From Skermanella pratensis (GTDB lineage Bacteria; Pseudomonadota; Alphaproteobacteria; Azospirillales; Azospirillaceae), in NCBI RefSeq assembly GCF_008843145.1, contig NZ_CP030265.1, positions 5,015,001 through 5,079,000 of the forward strand: a DNA stretch of 64,000 bases, in the 5' to 3' direction. Below the pieces are notes generated by a model that was not told where the DNA came from, searched no databases, and saw nothing but the letters and a program-made list of their open reading frames with translations. A program made the translations under genes and the position numbers. Positions 9,783 through 20,142 of this stretch are shown here, piece by piece (positions within the stretch are counted from its first letter, which is position 1; each line of letters begins with the position of its first letter).

Positions 9783-10120
9783 ACGTTGGGTTGACGCTAC
9801 TTTCGTCACCCTGAAAGTTTATTCTTCCATTCCGCTATGCAATTCCCGCAGGTCCGCCATCGTGCGGCCAGCGGGAGCTTGCTTATGACCAAGACGTTAT
9901 ATCTTTGTAACGCCCTACTCACTTCCTATATAATGGCGGCCCTAGGCCCGGTCGATTTCTCGCGCGTTCCGGGCTTGCGATGCTCCAGGCTCGAATTGCC
10001 TAATTCGTCGGCCCTTACCCGTCATGGGGGCTGGTGGATGGCGCTTCAGCCTTTCGTTGTCCCGAGGCATCCGGCCGGGACAGCCGGGTGCCAGCGAGCG
10101 TGAAGTGAGAGCCAACAGGA
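9783..10120 (+). other. fdxA-carD intergenic region (carD leader)
   Basis: A 338-base gap that holds the carD promoter described separately and a leader of roughly 180 bases. An 88-codon open frame at 9837-10103 crosses the promoter, has unlikely composition and no ribosome-binding site, and is not called as a gene. The long leader leaves room for post-transcriptional control, but I see no recognised riboswitch. Confidence 0.5.
9905..9934 (+). promoter_or_regulatory. Sigma-70-type promoter for carD
   Basis: TTGTAA at 9905-9910, an 18-base spacer, and a consensus TATAAT at 9929-9934, in a locally AT-rich stretch that contrasts with the surrounding GC-rich DNA. Transcription would start near 9941. 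This is one of the best-matching promoters in the window. Confidence 0.65.
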
Positions 10121-10624
10121 ATGATGAACAAGCTTGAGTTCACGGCCGGTGATTTCGTCGTCTACCCGGCCCACGGGGTCGGTCGTGTCGAAGGAATCGA
10201 AACGCATCATATTGCCGGCCAGACCGTAACGCTTTACGCCATCACCTTCGAAAAGGAGCGCATGACGCTGAAGGTCCCGGTGGGTAAGGCCAAGGACTCA
10301 GGTCTCCGCCGCCTCAGCTCCAAGGACCGGATCAAGGTCGCGCTGGAGACTCTCCAGGGCCGCTCGCGCGCCCGGCGCGCCATGTGGAGCCGCCGCGCTC
10401 AGGAATACGAAGCCAAGATCAATTCCGGCGACCCTGTCTCGATCGCCGAAGTGGTCCGTGACCTGTACCGCGGCAGCGACCAGCCGGACCAGTCCTACAG
10501 CGAGCGCCAGATCTATCAGGCGGCATTGGAGCGGCTCGCCCGGGAACTGGCTGCGGTCGAGAAGATCGACGAGATGAAGGCCACGGAGCGGCTAGAGGCC
10601 GTCCTGACCAAGACCGCCGCCTGA
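10121..10624 (+). CDS. carD: CarD/CdnL-family transcription regulator
   Basis: A 167-residue protein that binds the RNA polymerase beta subunit through an N-terminal Tudor-like domain (FTAGDFVVYPAHGVGRVEGIE, residues about 6-26) and stabilises open promoter complexes. The C-terminal helical part with RRAMWSRRAQEYEAKINSGD matches the DNA-contacting region of CdnL proteins, including the conserved Trp. In alphaproteobacteria CdnL adjusts rRNA and growth-related transcription. Two ATGs are adjacent (10121 and 10124); the AGGA just upstream suits the second slightly better. The gene has its own promoter and a strong terminator, so it appears monocistronic. Confidence 0.95.
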   Translation: MMNKLEFTAGDFVVYPAHGVGRVEGIETHHIAGQTVTLYAITFEKERMTLKVPVGKAKDSGLRRLSSKDRIKVALETLQGRSRARRAMWSRRAQEYEAKINSGDPVSIAEVVRDLYRGSDQPDQSYSERQIYQAALERLARELAAVEKIDEMKATERLEAVLTKTAA

Positions 10625-10639
10625 GCTGCGCAGAGGCTT

Positions 10640-10679
10640 GTGGCCGGGGACGCCAACAATCCCCGGCCACTCCCTTTTA
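10640..10679 (+). terminator. Rho-independent terminator of carD
   Basis: An 11-bp perfect stem (10640-10650 with 10660-10670) around a 9-base loop, followed by TCCCTTTTAT. It starts 15 bases after the carD stop and is clearly placed to end that transcript. Confidence 0.88.
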
Positions 10680-10758
10680 TCGGCTTTTGCTGGGCACGCC
10701 GGGCGCCTAAACTCCGGTCACAGTCCAAGCCGGACCGGAGTTGCGTTTACGCGTCCAG

Positions 10759-11589
10759 ATGTCAGACAATCAGAAATTCGCAGATATCGGCCATCCCAAG
10801 CGGATCTGGGCCGTCGGTGCCGTCCATGGCGAAGTCGACCGGCTAGCGGCGTTGCATGCCGACATAGGCCGACGCTTCACGCCGGGCGATCGGCTCGTCT
10901 ATACCGGCAATATGATCGGCCGCGGCGTGGCGGTGCGGGAGACGATGGACGAATTGCTGTCGTTCCGCCGTGCCCTGATCGCGATGCCCGGCATGCTCGC
11001 GGACGACGTGGTCTATCTCCGCGGCGCCCAGGAGGAGATGTGGCAGAAGCTCCTCCAACTCCAGTTCGCGCCCGATCCGGCCGTCGTCCTGCGCTGGATG
11101 CTCCGCCAGGGCGCCGACGCGACCCTGCACGCCTATGGCGGCAATCCGGACCAGGGACTGGCCGCCGCACGTGACGGCGCCGTCGCGATCACCCGCTGGA
11201 CCAACAGCCTGCGGGGCGCCATGCGTGCCCATCCCGGTCACGAAAACGTGATGAGCGCGCTGCGCCGTGCCGCCTATACCAGCCAGCCGGGCGACGGGCC
11301 GGCCGAACGCGTCCCGGTGGGTGTCCTGCTGGTCTCCTCCGGCATCGAGATCTCCCGGCCGCTGGCTGCCCAGGGCGACACTTTCTGGTGGGGCGGGACC
11401 GGATTCGGGCGCATCGACCAGCCCTACGACCAGTTCCGCCGCATCGCCCGCGGGTATGACCCGGGACGCGGAGGTATCCAGGCTGGTGACTTCACGGTCA
11501 CCCTGGATGGCGGGTGCGGTTTCGGCGGCCCGCTGGTTTGCGGTTGCCTGGCGGCCTCAGGGGAAATCCTGGAACTGATCGAGGTCTGA
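10759..11589 (+). CDS. PPP-fold (Ser/Thr phosphatase-like) protein lacking the metal-binding residues; probable pseudophosphatase
   Basis: A 276-residue protein that follows the bacterial PPP phosphatase layout but has lost its catalytic signatures. Where active enzymes have GDxHG it has GAVHG (A21, H23); GDxxDRG is replaced by GNMIGRG (N51, G54); GNHE is replaced by GAQEE (A90, Q91). The later HAG motif is SSG, although the LDGGCGFGG strand that follows the final metal-binding region is retained. Overall fold and spacing are preserved, so this looks like a maintained non-catalytic binding protein, not a decaying gene. An upstream TTG at 10741 is an alternative start. It follows carD after a terminator, so it probably has its own promoter. 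The role is unknown. Confidence 0.7.
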   Translation: MSDNQKFADIGHPKRIWAVGAVHGEVDRLAALHADIGRRFTPGDRLVYTGNMIGRGVAVRETMDELLSFRRALIAMPGMLADDVVYLRGAQEEMWQKLLQLQFAPDPAVVLRWMLRQGADATLHAYGGNPDQGLAAARDGAVAITRWTNSLRGAMRAHPGHENVMSALRRAAYTSQPGDGPAERVPVGVLLVSSGIEISRPLAAQGDTFWWGGTGFGRIDQPYDQFRRIARGYDPGRGGIQAGDFTVTLDGGCGFGGPLVCGCLAASGEILELIEV

Positions 11590-11748
11590 AGAGGCATCGG
11601 ACCGACCGAAAAAACTTCCCTCCCGATGTGATCCGGCCCTGTCCGGGCTGCGTATCTGAAGCAACAGACGGCACCAACCGGTGTTGACCCTACTAAGGAC
11701 AGGGCCATCGCCGAGGTCGCGCGTCCATCAGGGGGAAGGGACAGGACG

Positions 11749-12636
11749 ATGGCGCATATCGATGACCCGGAAACACAGCGGGCCAATCTGACTTTCATCA
11801 AGGCCTCGATGCGGGAACCTCTCCTTGCCCGCGACCACGAATTCGAATTGGCGCGCAATTGGCGTGAGGACGGCAACGAGGCGGCGCTTCACGATCTCGT
11901 CCGCGCCTATACCCGGCTGGTCGTCTCCACCGCCTCGCGCTTCCGGAACTACGGTTTGCCCATGGGCGATCTGGTCCAGGAGGGCAATGTCGGCCTGATG
12001 CAGGCCGCCGCCCGGTTCGAGCCGGACCGGGAGGTGCGTTTCTCGACCTACGCCGCCTGGTGGATCCGCTCGGCTATGCAGGACTATATCCTGCGCAACT
12101 GGTCGATCGTGCGGACCGGCACCACCGCGGCCCAGAAGAGCCTGTTCTTCAACCTGCGCCGGCTGCGCGCCAAGATCGAAGACGCCTCCAACAACGGCGC
12201 CCTGACGCAGGCCGGCCGGGTGAAGATCGCGACCGAACTGAAGGTCGAGGTCCATGAGGTCGAGGCGATGGAGATGCGCCTGAGCGGCGCCGACCAGTCG
12301 CTGAACGCCCCGATCAGCGACAGCAGCGAGGACGACTGGCAGGACTTCCTGGCCGACCAGCGGCCAAGCCCGGAAGAAGTCGTGATCGGGATGCGCGACA
12401 GCAATACCCGCTCCAAGTGGCTCGCCGAAGCCCTGGGCGAGCTCAGCCCCCGCGAACGGACCATCATCTCCCAGCGCCGCCTGCGCGACGACGGCGCCAC
12501 CTTGGAGGAACTGGGCAAGGAACTGGGCGTCAGCAAGGAGCGCGTCCGTCAGCTTGAGCATCGCGCGATGCTCAAGCTCAAGGAGTCGATGATGCGCCGG
12601 GTGGAACTGTCCAGCGATCTTCTGCTGGAGATGTGA
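11749..12636 (+). CDS. rpoH: RpoH, heat-shock RNA polymerase sigma factor (sigma-32 family)
   Basis: A 295-residue group 3 sigma factor that directs RNA polymerase to heat-shock promoters. Region 2 (LVVSTASRFRNYGLPMGDLVQEGNVGLMQAAARFEP, then FSTYAAWWIRSAMQDYILRNWS) and the region 4 helix-turn-helix (TLEELGKELGVSKERVRQLE) are complete. The RpoH box, QKSLFFNLRR, is present near residues 126-135, which separates it from housekeeping and other alternative sigma factors. Alphaproteobacteria often encode two RpoH paralogues, so this may be RpoH1 or RpoH2. The start follows a purine-rich GGGAAGGGACAGGA stretch. Targets such as htpG lie in the same window. Confidence 0.94.
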   Translation: MAHIDDPETQRANLTFIKASMREPLLARDHEFELARNWREDGNEAALHDLVRAYTRLVVSTASRFRNYGLPMGDLVQEGNVGLMQAAARFEPDREVRFSTYAAWWIRSAMQDYILRNWSIVRTGTTAAQKSLFFNLRRLRAKIEDASNNGALTQAGRVKIATELKVEVHEVEAMEMRLSGADQSLNAPISDSSEDDWQDFLADQRPSPEEVVIGMRDSNTRSKWLAEALGELSPRERTIISQRRLRDDGATLEELGKELGVSKERVRQLEHRAMLKLKESMMRRVELSSDLLLEM

Positions 12637-12701
12637 GGATCCATCGAAGTGCGGTCCTGCGCCCCGGAGGGCGCGGGATTCCCACCAGGAGAGCCCGAGG
12701 C

Positions 12702-13523
12702 TTACGCCGCTTCCTTGGTCAGCTTCCTAAGCCTGCTGTCCAGGTACCACCAAGCCATCCGCGTTGCCGCCCGGTACAGCGTCGTATGGGGCTTCAGACC
12801 GACCGCCTTGAAGATCATCGCTACACCCCGGTCCACGTGGGTCGGCCGGTAATAGGCGTAGGCCCGGCGCATATAGGCGCGGGTGTTGGTCTCGCGATCG
12901 TAAGGCGCGCCGGTGCCGTTGGCCGCGTAATAGGCATAGGCCAGCTCGTCGTCCTCGGACTCGTTGATACGGCCCAGCGCGATGCGCAAACGGGACAGCC
13001 GGCCTAGATCCTCGCGCTCCATGTAGCGCTTGAGGTGCTGGTAGAACAGCTTGTAGTGACGGAGCTCGTCGGTCGCGATGCGCCGGCAGATCTCCTTCAG
13101 CACGGGCTCGTCGGTCGCGTCGCCCAGCGCCGTGTAGTAGGAACTGGTGCCGGTCTCGACCATGCAGCGCGCGATCAACTCGCCGCTCCGCGATCCGCGG
13201 ACCGATTCCGTCGCTTCGAGCTTGATTTTGTAGCCGTCGGTAAACCGCTTGAAGGCATCTTCCAGGGAGAAGGAGGGATCAACGACCTCAGCCCAGCGGC
13301 CGAGCGCGGCACCGTGCTGGACCTCTTCCTCCGCCCAGTCCCGCGCCACCTGCTGGAACTCGGGATCGTCGTTGAAGACGTTGCACAGGTAGGTCGCATA
13401 ATCCCGGCCGTTATACTCAACCAGGGCCGCAGCCTTGATGATCTTCAGGATTTCCGCGTCTGCTTTCGATCTGTCGATGCGGTCCCAAGGAAGATCGTCC
13501 AGCGTCCAGTGTTGATAGCCCAT
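12702..13523 (-). CDS. Ferritin-like di-iron protein
   Basis: A 273-residue soluble protein with the two-helix-pair ligand pattern of the ferritin-like/di-iron superfamily: a first glutamate in ALVEYNGRDYATYL, EEEVQHG, a third helix with CMVETGTSSYY, and TDELRHYKLF. This carboxylate and histidine set fits a di-iron centre as in rubrerythrin-like and acyl-ACP desaturase-like proteins. The C-terminal third is rich in Tyr, Arg and Trp and is less typical. The gene lies downstream of the atp operon, separated by a probable terminator, and is convergent with rpoH. Oxidative-stress defence or an oxygenase role is possible; the substrate cannot be told. Confidence 0.75.
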   Translation of the reverse strand: MGYQHWTLDDLPWDRIDRSKADAEILKIIKAAALVEYNGRDYATYLCNVFNDDPEFQQVARDWAEEEVQHGAALGRWAEVVDPSFSLEDAFKRFTDGYKIKLEATESVRGSRSGELIARCMVETGTSSYYTALGDATDEPVLKEICRRIATDELRHYKLFYQHLKRYMEREDLGRLSRLRIALGRINESEDDELAYAYYAANGTGAPYDRETNTRAYMRRAYAYYRPTHVDRGVAMIFKAVGLKPHTTLYRAATRMAWWYLDSRLRKLTKEAA

Positions 13524-13559
13524 TCTTCCCCAAGCCGAAGTTTGTTGACCCTGAAAGAC

Positions 13560-13590
13560 CGATGGCCCGGCCTTGGCGGCCAGGCCATCG
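13560..13590 (-). terminator. Probable terminator of the atpHAGDC operon
   Basis: An imperfect inverted repeat (CGATGGCC-C-GGCC with GGCC-A-GGCCATCG) around a short loop, 56 bases after the atpC stop. On the minus strand it is followed by GGTCTTTC, a weak T-rich tract. It separates atpC from the ferritin-like gene. Confidence 0.5.
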
Positions 13591-13646
13591 ATAACAGGTC
13601 TGCAGATTATCCCTCTATGGCCGTTTTACAACGGCATCGTGGGGCA

Positions 13647-14063
13647 TCAATGCGCGGTGGTGCCGGTGATCGCCTCGAGCTTGGCGCGGGCGATTGCCAG
13701 ACGGCCCTCCGCGACGGCGCGCTCGCTGTCCGACTTGGCATCCTCCACATCCTCGCCCACGTCCCTGACCTCCTGCTCGACCGCGGCGCGGTCCAGTTCG
13801 TTCAGGTTGGTCGCCTGCTCGGCCAGGACCGTGCAGCGGGTCTCGGTCACCTCGGCGAAGCCGCCGGCGACGAAGATCCGGTCCACGACCCGGTCACCCT
13901 CGAAGATGTCGATGACGCCGGGGCGCACCGTGGTGATCATCGGCGCGTGACCGGCCAGCACACCGAAGTTACCCTCGCCGCCCGGCACCACGACCATGTC
14001 GACCGGCTGGGAGACCAGCAGCTTTTCCGGCGAAACCAGCTCGAACTCGACTTTGTCGGCCAT
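13647..14063 (-). CDS. atpC: AtpC, ATP synthase F1 epsilon subunit
   Basis: A 138-residue subunit of the central rotor stalk. The N-terminal beta-barrel is clear (VEFELVSPEKLLVSQPVDMVVVPGGEGNFGVLAGHAPM), followed by the VTETRCTVLAEQA segment and a C-terminal helical region (AKSDSERAVAEGRLAIARAKLEAI) that can regulate ATP hydrolysis. It is the last gene of atpHAGDC, 72 bases after atpD. Alphaproteobacteria encode the F0 genes elsewhere, consistent with their absence here. Confidence 0.97.
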   Translation of the reverse strand: MADKVEFELVSPEKLLVSQPVDMVVVPGGEGNFGVLAGHAPMITTVRPGVIDIFEGDRVVDRIFVAGGFAEVTETRCTVLAEQATNLNELDRAAVEQEVRDVGEDVEDAKSDSERAVAEGRLAIARAKLEAITGTTAH

Positions 14064-14135
14064 GGATAGCTCTCGTTCCTGAGTTAGGCGTCAAACAAGG
14101 CGAAGGGGCGATGAAGCCCCTTCGACCTCCGGTAC

Positions 14136-15629
<1,494 letters not shown>

Positions 15630-15662
15630 TCAGTATCGGACGCTCATTGAACCTGACGGGCC

Positions 15663-16556
15663 TCAGATCGCCTCGGCACCGGAGATGATCTCGATCAACT
15701 CCTTGGTGATGACGGCCTGGCGGGTCCGGTTGTAGGTCAGCGTCAGCTTGTTGATCATGTCGCCGGCGTTGCGCGTGGCGCTGTCCATCGCGGTCATCCG
15801 GGCACCCTGCTCGCTGGCGGCGCTTTCGAGCAGCGCCCGATAGACCTGGATCGACAGGTTCTTCGGCAGCAGGTCGGCGAGGATCTGGTCCTCCTCCGGC
15901 TCGAACTCGTACAGCGCCTTCGCCTCGCCCTGGTCGGCGGCCTCGGCGGGCTCCCCTTCCGGCATGGCGAACGGGATCACCTGCTGGACGGTGACGACCT
16001 GGGTCATCGCCGACTTGAACTTGTTGTAGATCACCGACGCCACGTCGTATTCGCCGGCCTCGAACAGCTCGAGCACCTTGGCGGTGATCATGTCGGCCTC
16101 GGCGAACGACAGCCGCTTGCGTCCGATGTCCTCATAGGACTGGACGATGGTCTTGGGGTTGGTCCGGCGGATCTGGTCGCGGCCCTTGCGGCCGACGGTC
16201 AGCACCTTGACGGTCTTCCCCTCGCTTTCGAGCCGGGCGATCTGGCGCCGCGCCTCGCGCACGATGGTTCCGTTGAAGCCGCCGCACAGGCCACGGTCCG
16301 ACGTGATGACGACCAGCAGGTGCACGTCCTGCTTTCCGGTACCGGTCATCAGCTTCGGACCTTCGCCGTTGCTCGACACGTTGGCGGCGAGCGACGCGAG
16401 CATACGGCCCATGCGCTCGGCATAGGGACGGCCGGCCTCCGCCTGCTCCTGCGCGCGGCGCAGCTTGGAGGCGGCGACCATTTTCATGGCGGCCGTGATC
16501 TTCTGCGTCGACTTGACGCTGGCGATACGGTTTTTAAGGTCCTTAAGGCTTGGCAT
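15663..16556 (-). CDS. atpG: AtpG, ATP synthase F1 gamma subunit
   Basis: Rotor shaft subunit, 297 residues. The N-terminus ([20 protein letters not shown] followed by [16 protein letters not shown]) and C-terminus ([34 protein letters not shown]) form the two long coiled-coil helices inserted in the alpha3-beta3 core. The Rossmann-like middle begins near [14 protein letters not shown]. It lies 104 bases after atpA and 60 before atpD. Confidence 0.97.
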   Translation of the reverse strand: MPSLKDLKNRIASVKSTQKITAAMKMVAASKLRRAQEQAEAGRPYAERMGRMLASLAANVSSNGEGPKLMTGTGKQDVHLLVVITSDRGLCGGFNGTIVREARRQIARLESEGKTVKVLTVGRKGRDQIRRTNPKTIVQSYEDIGRKRLSFAEADMITAKVLELFEAGEYDVASVIYNKFKSAMTQVVTVQQVIPFAMPEGEPAEAADQGEAKALYEFEPEEDQILADLLPKNLSIQVYRALLESAASEQGARMTAMDSATRNAGDMINKLTLTYNRTRQAVITKELIEIISGAEAI

Positions 16557-16660
16557 TCGAGGCCTTCATCACACCGGGGGTTGGAGCCCTGCCTTCCTGA
16601 TCCCCGACGCGGTCCTCCGGAAATGCTTCCGGAAGACCGCATCCAGGGACCGCTTCGAGC

Positions 16661-18189
<1,529 letters not shown>

Positions 18190-18190
<1 letters not shown>

Positions 18191-18750
18191 CAGCCAACCC
18201 CTTTCATGGCGATTTGCAGCTTGTTCAGCTTGGTGCGCACGGAGCTATCGACCATGCGCGAACCGACTTTGACGATCATGCCACCGATCAAGGAGGGGTC
18301 GACGGTGACCCGGACCTCGATCTTGGACCCCATCTGGGCCCTGAGGACATCGGTGAGGGCCTGGACCTGAGGATCGGACAGGCGGTAGGCCGAAGTCACG
18401 TCGGCGGTCATCTGACCGCGGCGGCGAGCCAGTTCGGCCAGGTAGCCGTCGATCATGCCGCGCAGCGCGAACAGCCGGCGGTTCTGGGCGACCAGCCCGA
18501 CGAACCGCTGGGTCAGCTCGGACACGCCGGCCTGTTTGAGGAGAGCGCCCATCGCCCGGCTCTGGTCGCCGCGGGACAGCACGGGGCTGCGCACCATGCG
18601 GTCCAGTTCGGGACTTTCGACGAGCATCTGCTTGATGGCGGCCAGATCCTGGGCGACCTGGTCCAGCGCCTTGTTTTCGTCCGCAAGCTCAAACAGGGCA
18701 GTCGCGTATCGCCCTGCCAGCCCGGATACTCCTGTACCTTCGGATGCCAC
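18190..18750 (-). CDS. atpH: AtpH, ATP synthase F1 delta subunit
   Basis: A 186-residue subunit linking F1 to the peripheral stalk (the OSCP equivalent). The [17 protein letters not shown]-terminus and the C-terminal [25 protein letters not shown] motif are diagnostic. It is the first gene of the F1 operon, so the promoter should lie in 18751-18900 on the minus strand. Confidence 0.96.
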
Positions 18751-19124
18751 GCGGTACCTCGGTTCGGTCCATAGACCTTGTTGATTTTTAGGGCCTTGGA
18801 GGAGAAGACATGCGTCGGGCAGGCCCCCTCCCCTGACGGCGAGCGGTCACATAACACAGGGAGCGGGTGCGCGCAACCGACTCAAGTCCAGCAAAACCGG
18901 GCAGTTGGGGCCGAAACGCCCCCGGCTTTACCGTTCCGGGGGCCTCTCCGCCCGGCCTGCGACACTAAGGCCAGGGCATGGGAGAGATCCGCCTTCCGAT
19001 TAAGCGCAAATTAACTTTGGATGCGCATCATTGGTGGTGCCGCCGGCTGGCGGCGCGGCGACCGGTCCCGCCGGTATCGCCCCTTCGGATTTTCCCTCTG
19101 ATCACGCCTCCGGATCACCTGACC
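18751..19124. other. Divergent region upstream of atpH and the 19125 gene
   Basis: A 374-base gap containing the expected promoter of the F1 operon on the minus strand and of a small plus-strand gene. A weak minus-strand candidate reads TTGCGC, 16 bases, TTATGT around 18853-18880. I am not confident in it. A longer plus-strand reading frame starting at 18978 is probably non-coding upstream of 19125. Confidence 0.3.
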
Positions 19125-19454
19125 ATGACCGTCGTCGCCTTCAGCCTGGCCCGCTTCACCCCGGCCGACCTTGCGGAGTTCTACGAGATCGCCCGGCCGC
19201 GCATGGAGCGCGGGCTGTGGGCCGGCGTGTCCCGCCAGACCAGCCCCGATGGCGACCTGCTGCTGGTCACCTTCCCCCACCTGGACCGCCCCGTCTTCCG
19301 GTTCGAGCGCGACCGGCGGGGGACCTATACCCTGTGGTTCCACGACCGCCAGGGCTGGCACAGCATCGGCAGCGGCTCCACCTCGACCGAGTGCCTGTCG
19401 ATCTGGCGCACCCGCCCGGCCCGCGTCCCGGCCCCGGCGCTGCGGGAGGCGTGA
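19125..19454 (+). CDS. Small hypothetical protein
   Basis: A 109-residue protein I do not recognise (MTVVAFSLARFTPADLAEF start). It is rich in Arg and Trp, has no membrane segment and no signal peptide, and contains a central strand pattern (GDLLLVTFPHLDRPVFRFERD, GTYTLWFHDRQGW) suggesting a small beta-rich domain. The same frame is open upstream to 18978, but the ATG at 19125 fits a compact protein. It is convergent with brnA, only 7 bases apart. Confidence 0.5.
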   Translation: MTVVAFSLARFTPADLAEFYEIARPRMERGLWAGVSRQTSPDGDLLLVTFPHLDRPVFRFERDRRGTYTLWFHDRQGWHSIGSGSTSTECLSIWRTRPARVPAPALREA

Positions 19455-19461
19455 GGTCGGC

Positions 19462-19809
19462 TCAGCGGGATCGGCCGCCGTTCCGCTGGCTTTCCACGAA
19501 GGCGCGCAGCACGGAGTTCATGCGACTCTGCCAGCCGCGCCCCTGGCCCTTGAAGAAATCCACCACCTCGGCGTCGTAGCGCACCGTGACCTGGCGCTTG
19601 TTCTCCCGCGACGGCAGGGGAAAGGGAAAGCCGGGCACGGACAGTTCCTCCCAGTTGTCCGGCACCGCCAGATCGGGATCGGAAGCGATCTGGGCTTCTA
19701 TCTCTTCGTCGGTATCTTCGCGCGACCAATCGGTTCTGTCCTCGCCCCTTGCGATCATCGCATCAATTTCCGATGCCGTGTACCGCACGGTATCGTCTTT
19801 CTTCACCAT
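19462..19809 (-). CDS. brnA: BrnA-like antitoxin of a BrnT/BrnA module
   Basis: A 115-residue antitoxin and autorepressor. The N-terminal part (VRYTASEIDAMIARGEDRTDW and the acidic DTDEEIEAQI) binds the toxin, and the C-terminal PSRENKRQVTVRYDAEVVDFF with GWQSRMNSVLRAFVESQ is a ribbon-helix-helix DNA-binding domain, the standard BrnA arrangement. The start lies inside the 3' end of brnT, as expected for this two-gene operon. The frame is intact while the toxin gene is broken. Confidence 0.9.
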   Translation of the reverse strand: MVKKDDTVRYTASEIDAMIARGEDRTDWSREDTDEEIEAQIASDPDLAVPDNWEELSVPGFPFPLPSRENKRQVTVRYDAEVVDFFKGQGRGWQSRMNSVLRAFVESQRNGGRSR

Positions 19810-20045
19810 ACCTTGCCCTCCTTGCGGAAATGATCCGAATTCGCCCTTCGCGGATCGTCCAGACCACGGCAAAAAACTTGTCCTCGATCCGGCCGACACT
19901 GACCCACCGCTCTTCCGCACCACGGGCCGAAAGATAGACGAACACTGGCCTTCCGTCGAAAAGCTCGCGCATACGCAGAAAATCAATCCCTCGCTTCCAG
20001 CGTCGCTTGCCGCTTACCCTCGGACCACTCGAACTCCAGGTCCAT
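19763..20045 (-). pseudogene. brnT: BrnT-like ribonuclease toxin, frameshifted
   Basis: BrnT is a small RelE-fold ribonuclease. The ATG at 20045 opens with the family N-terminus (MDLEFEWSEGKRQATLEAR) but hits a TGA after 20 residues. The rest of the toxin (IDFLRMRELFDG, GAEERWVSVGRI, FFAVVWTIREGRIRIISARRARYGEERR) continues in another frame and ends at 19763. One extra base, or two missing bases, near 19985 would explain it, since BrnT proteins usually read GIDF here. Reinitiation at an internal ATG (19972) would give a 69-residue fragment lacking the N-terminal strand and helix. The toxin is therefore probably inactive unless this is a sequencing error. Confidence 0.75.
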
Positions 20046-20065
20046 GACGCCTCGCGCGTAGTTGC

Positions 20066-20095
20066 ATTGTAGTTACAAATGGAGCCGTTTCACAA
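20066..20095 (-). promoter_or_regulatory. Promoter with overlapping BrnA-type operator
   Basis: On the minus strand TTGTGA (20090-20095), an 18-base spacer and TACAAT (20066-20071) form a good sigma-70 promoter. The inverted repeat TTGTA-GT-TACAA at 20067-20078 overlaps the -10 element, the position expected for autorepression by the BrnA ribbon-helix-helix domain. The brnT ATG is 21 bases downstream of the -10 element. Confidence 0.6.
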
Positions 20096-20142
20096 GCCTT
20101 GTCTGTAACACTTTCGATGAATCGAACACAATTGCATTCCCC

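Noticed and set aside
9837-10103. 88-codon open frame between fdxA and carD
   Set aside because: It overlaps the carD promoter, has no ribosome-binding site and an atypical amino-acid make-up.
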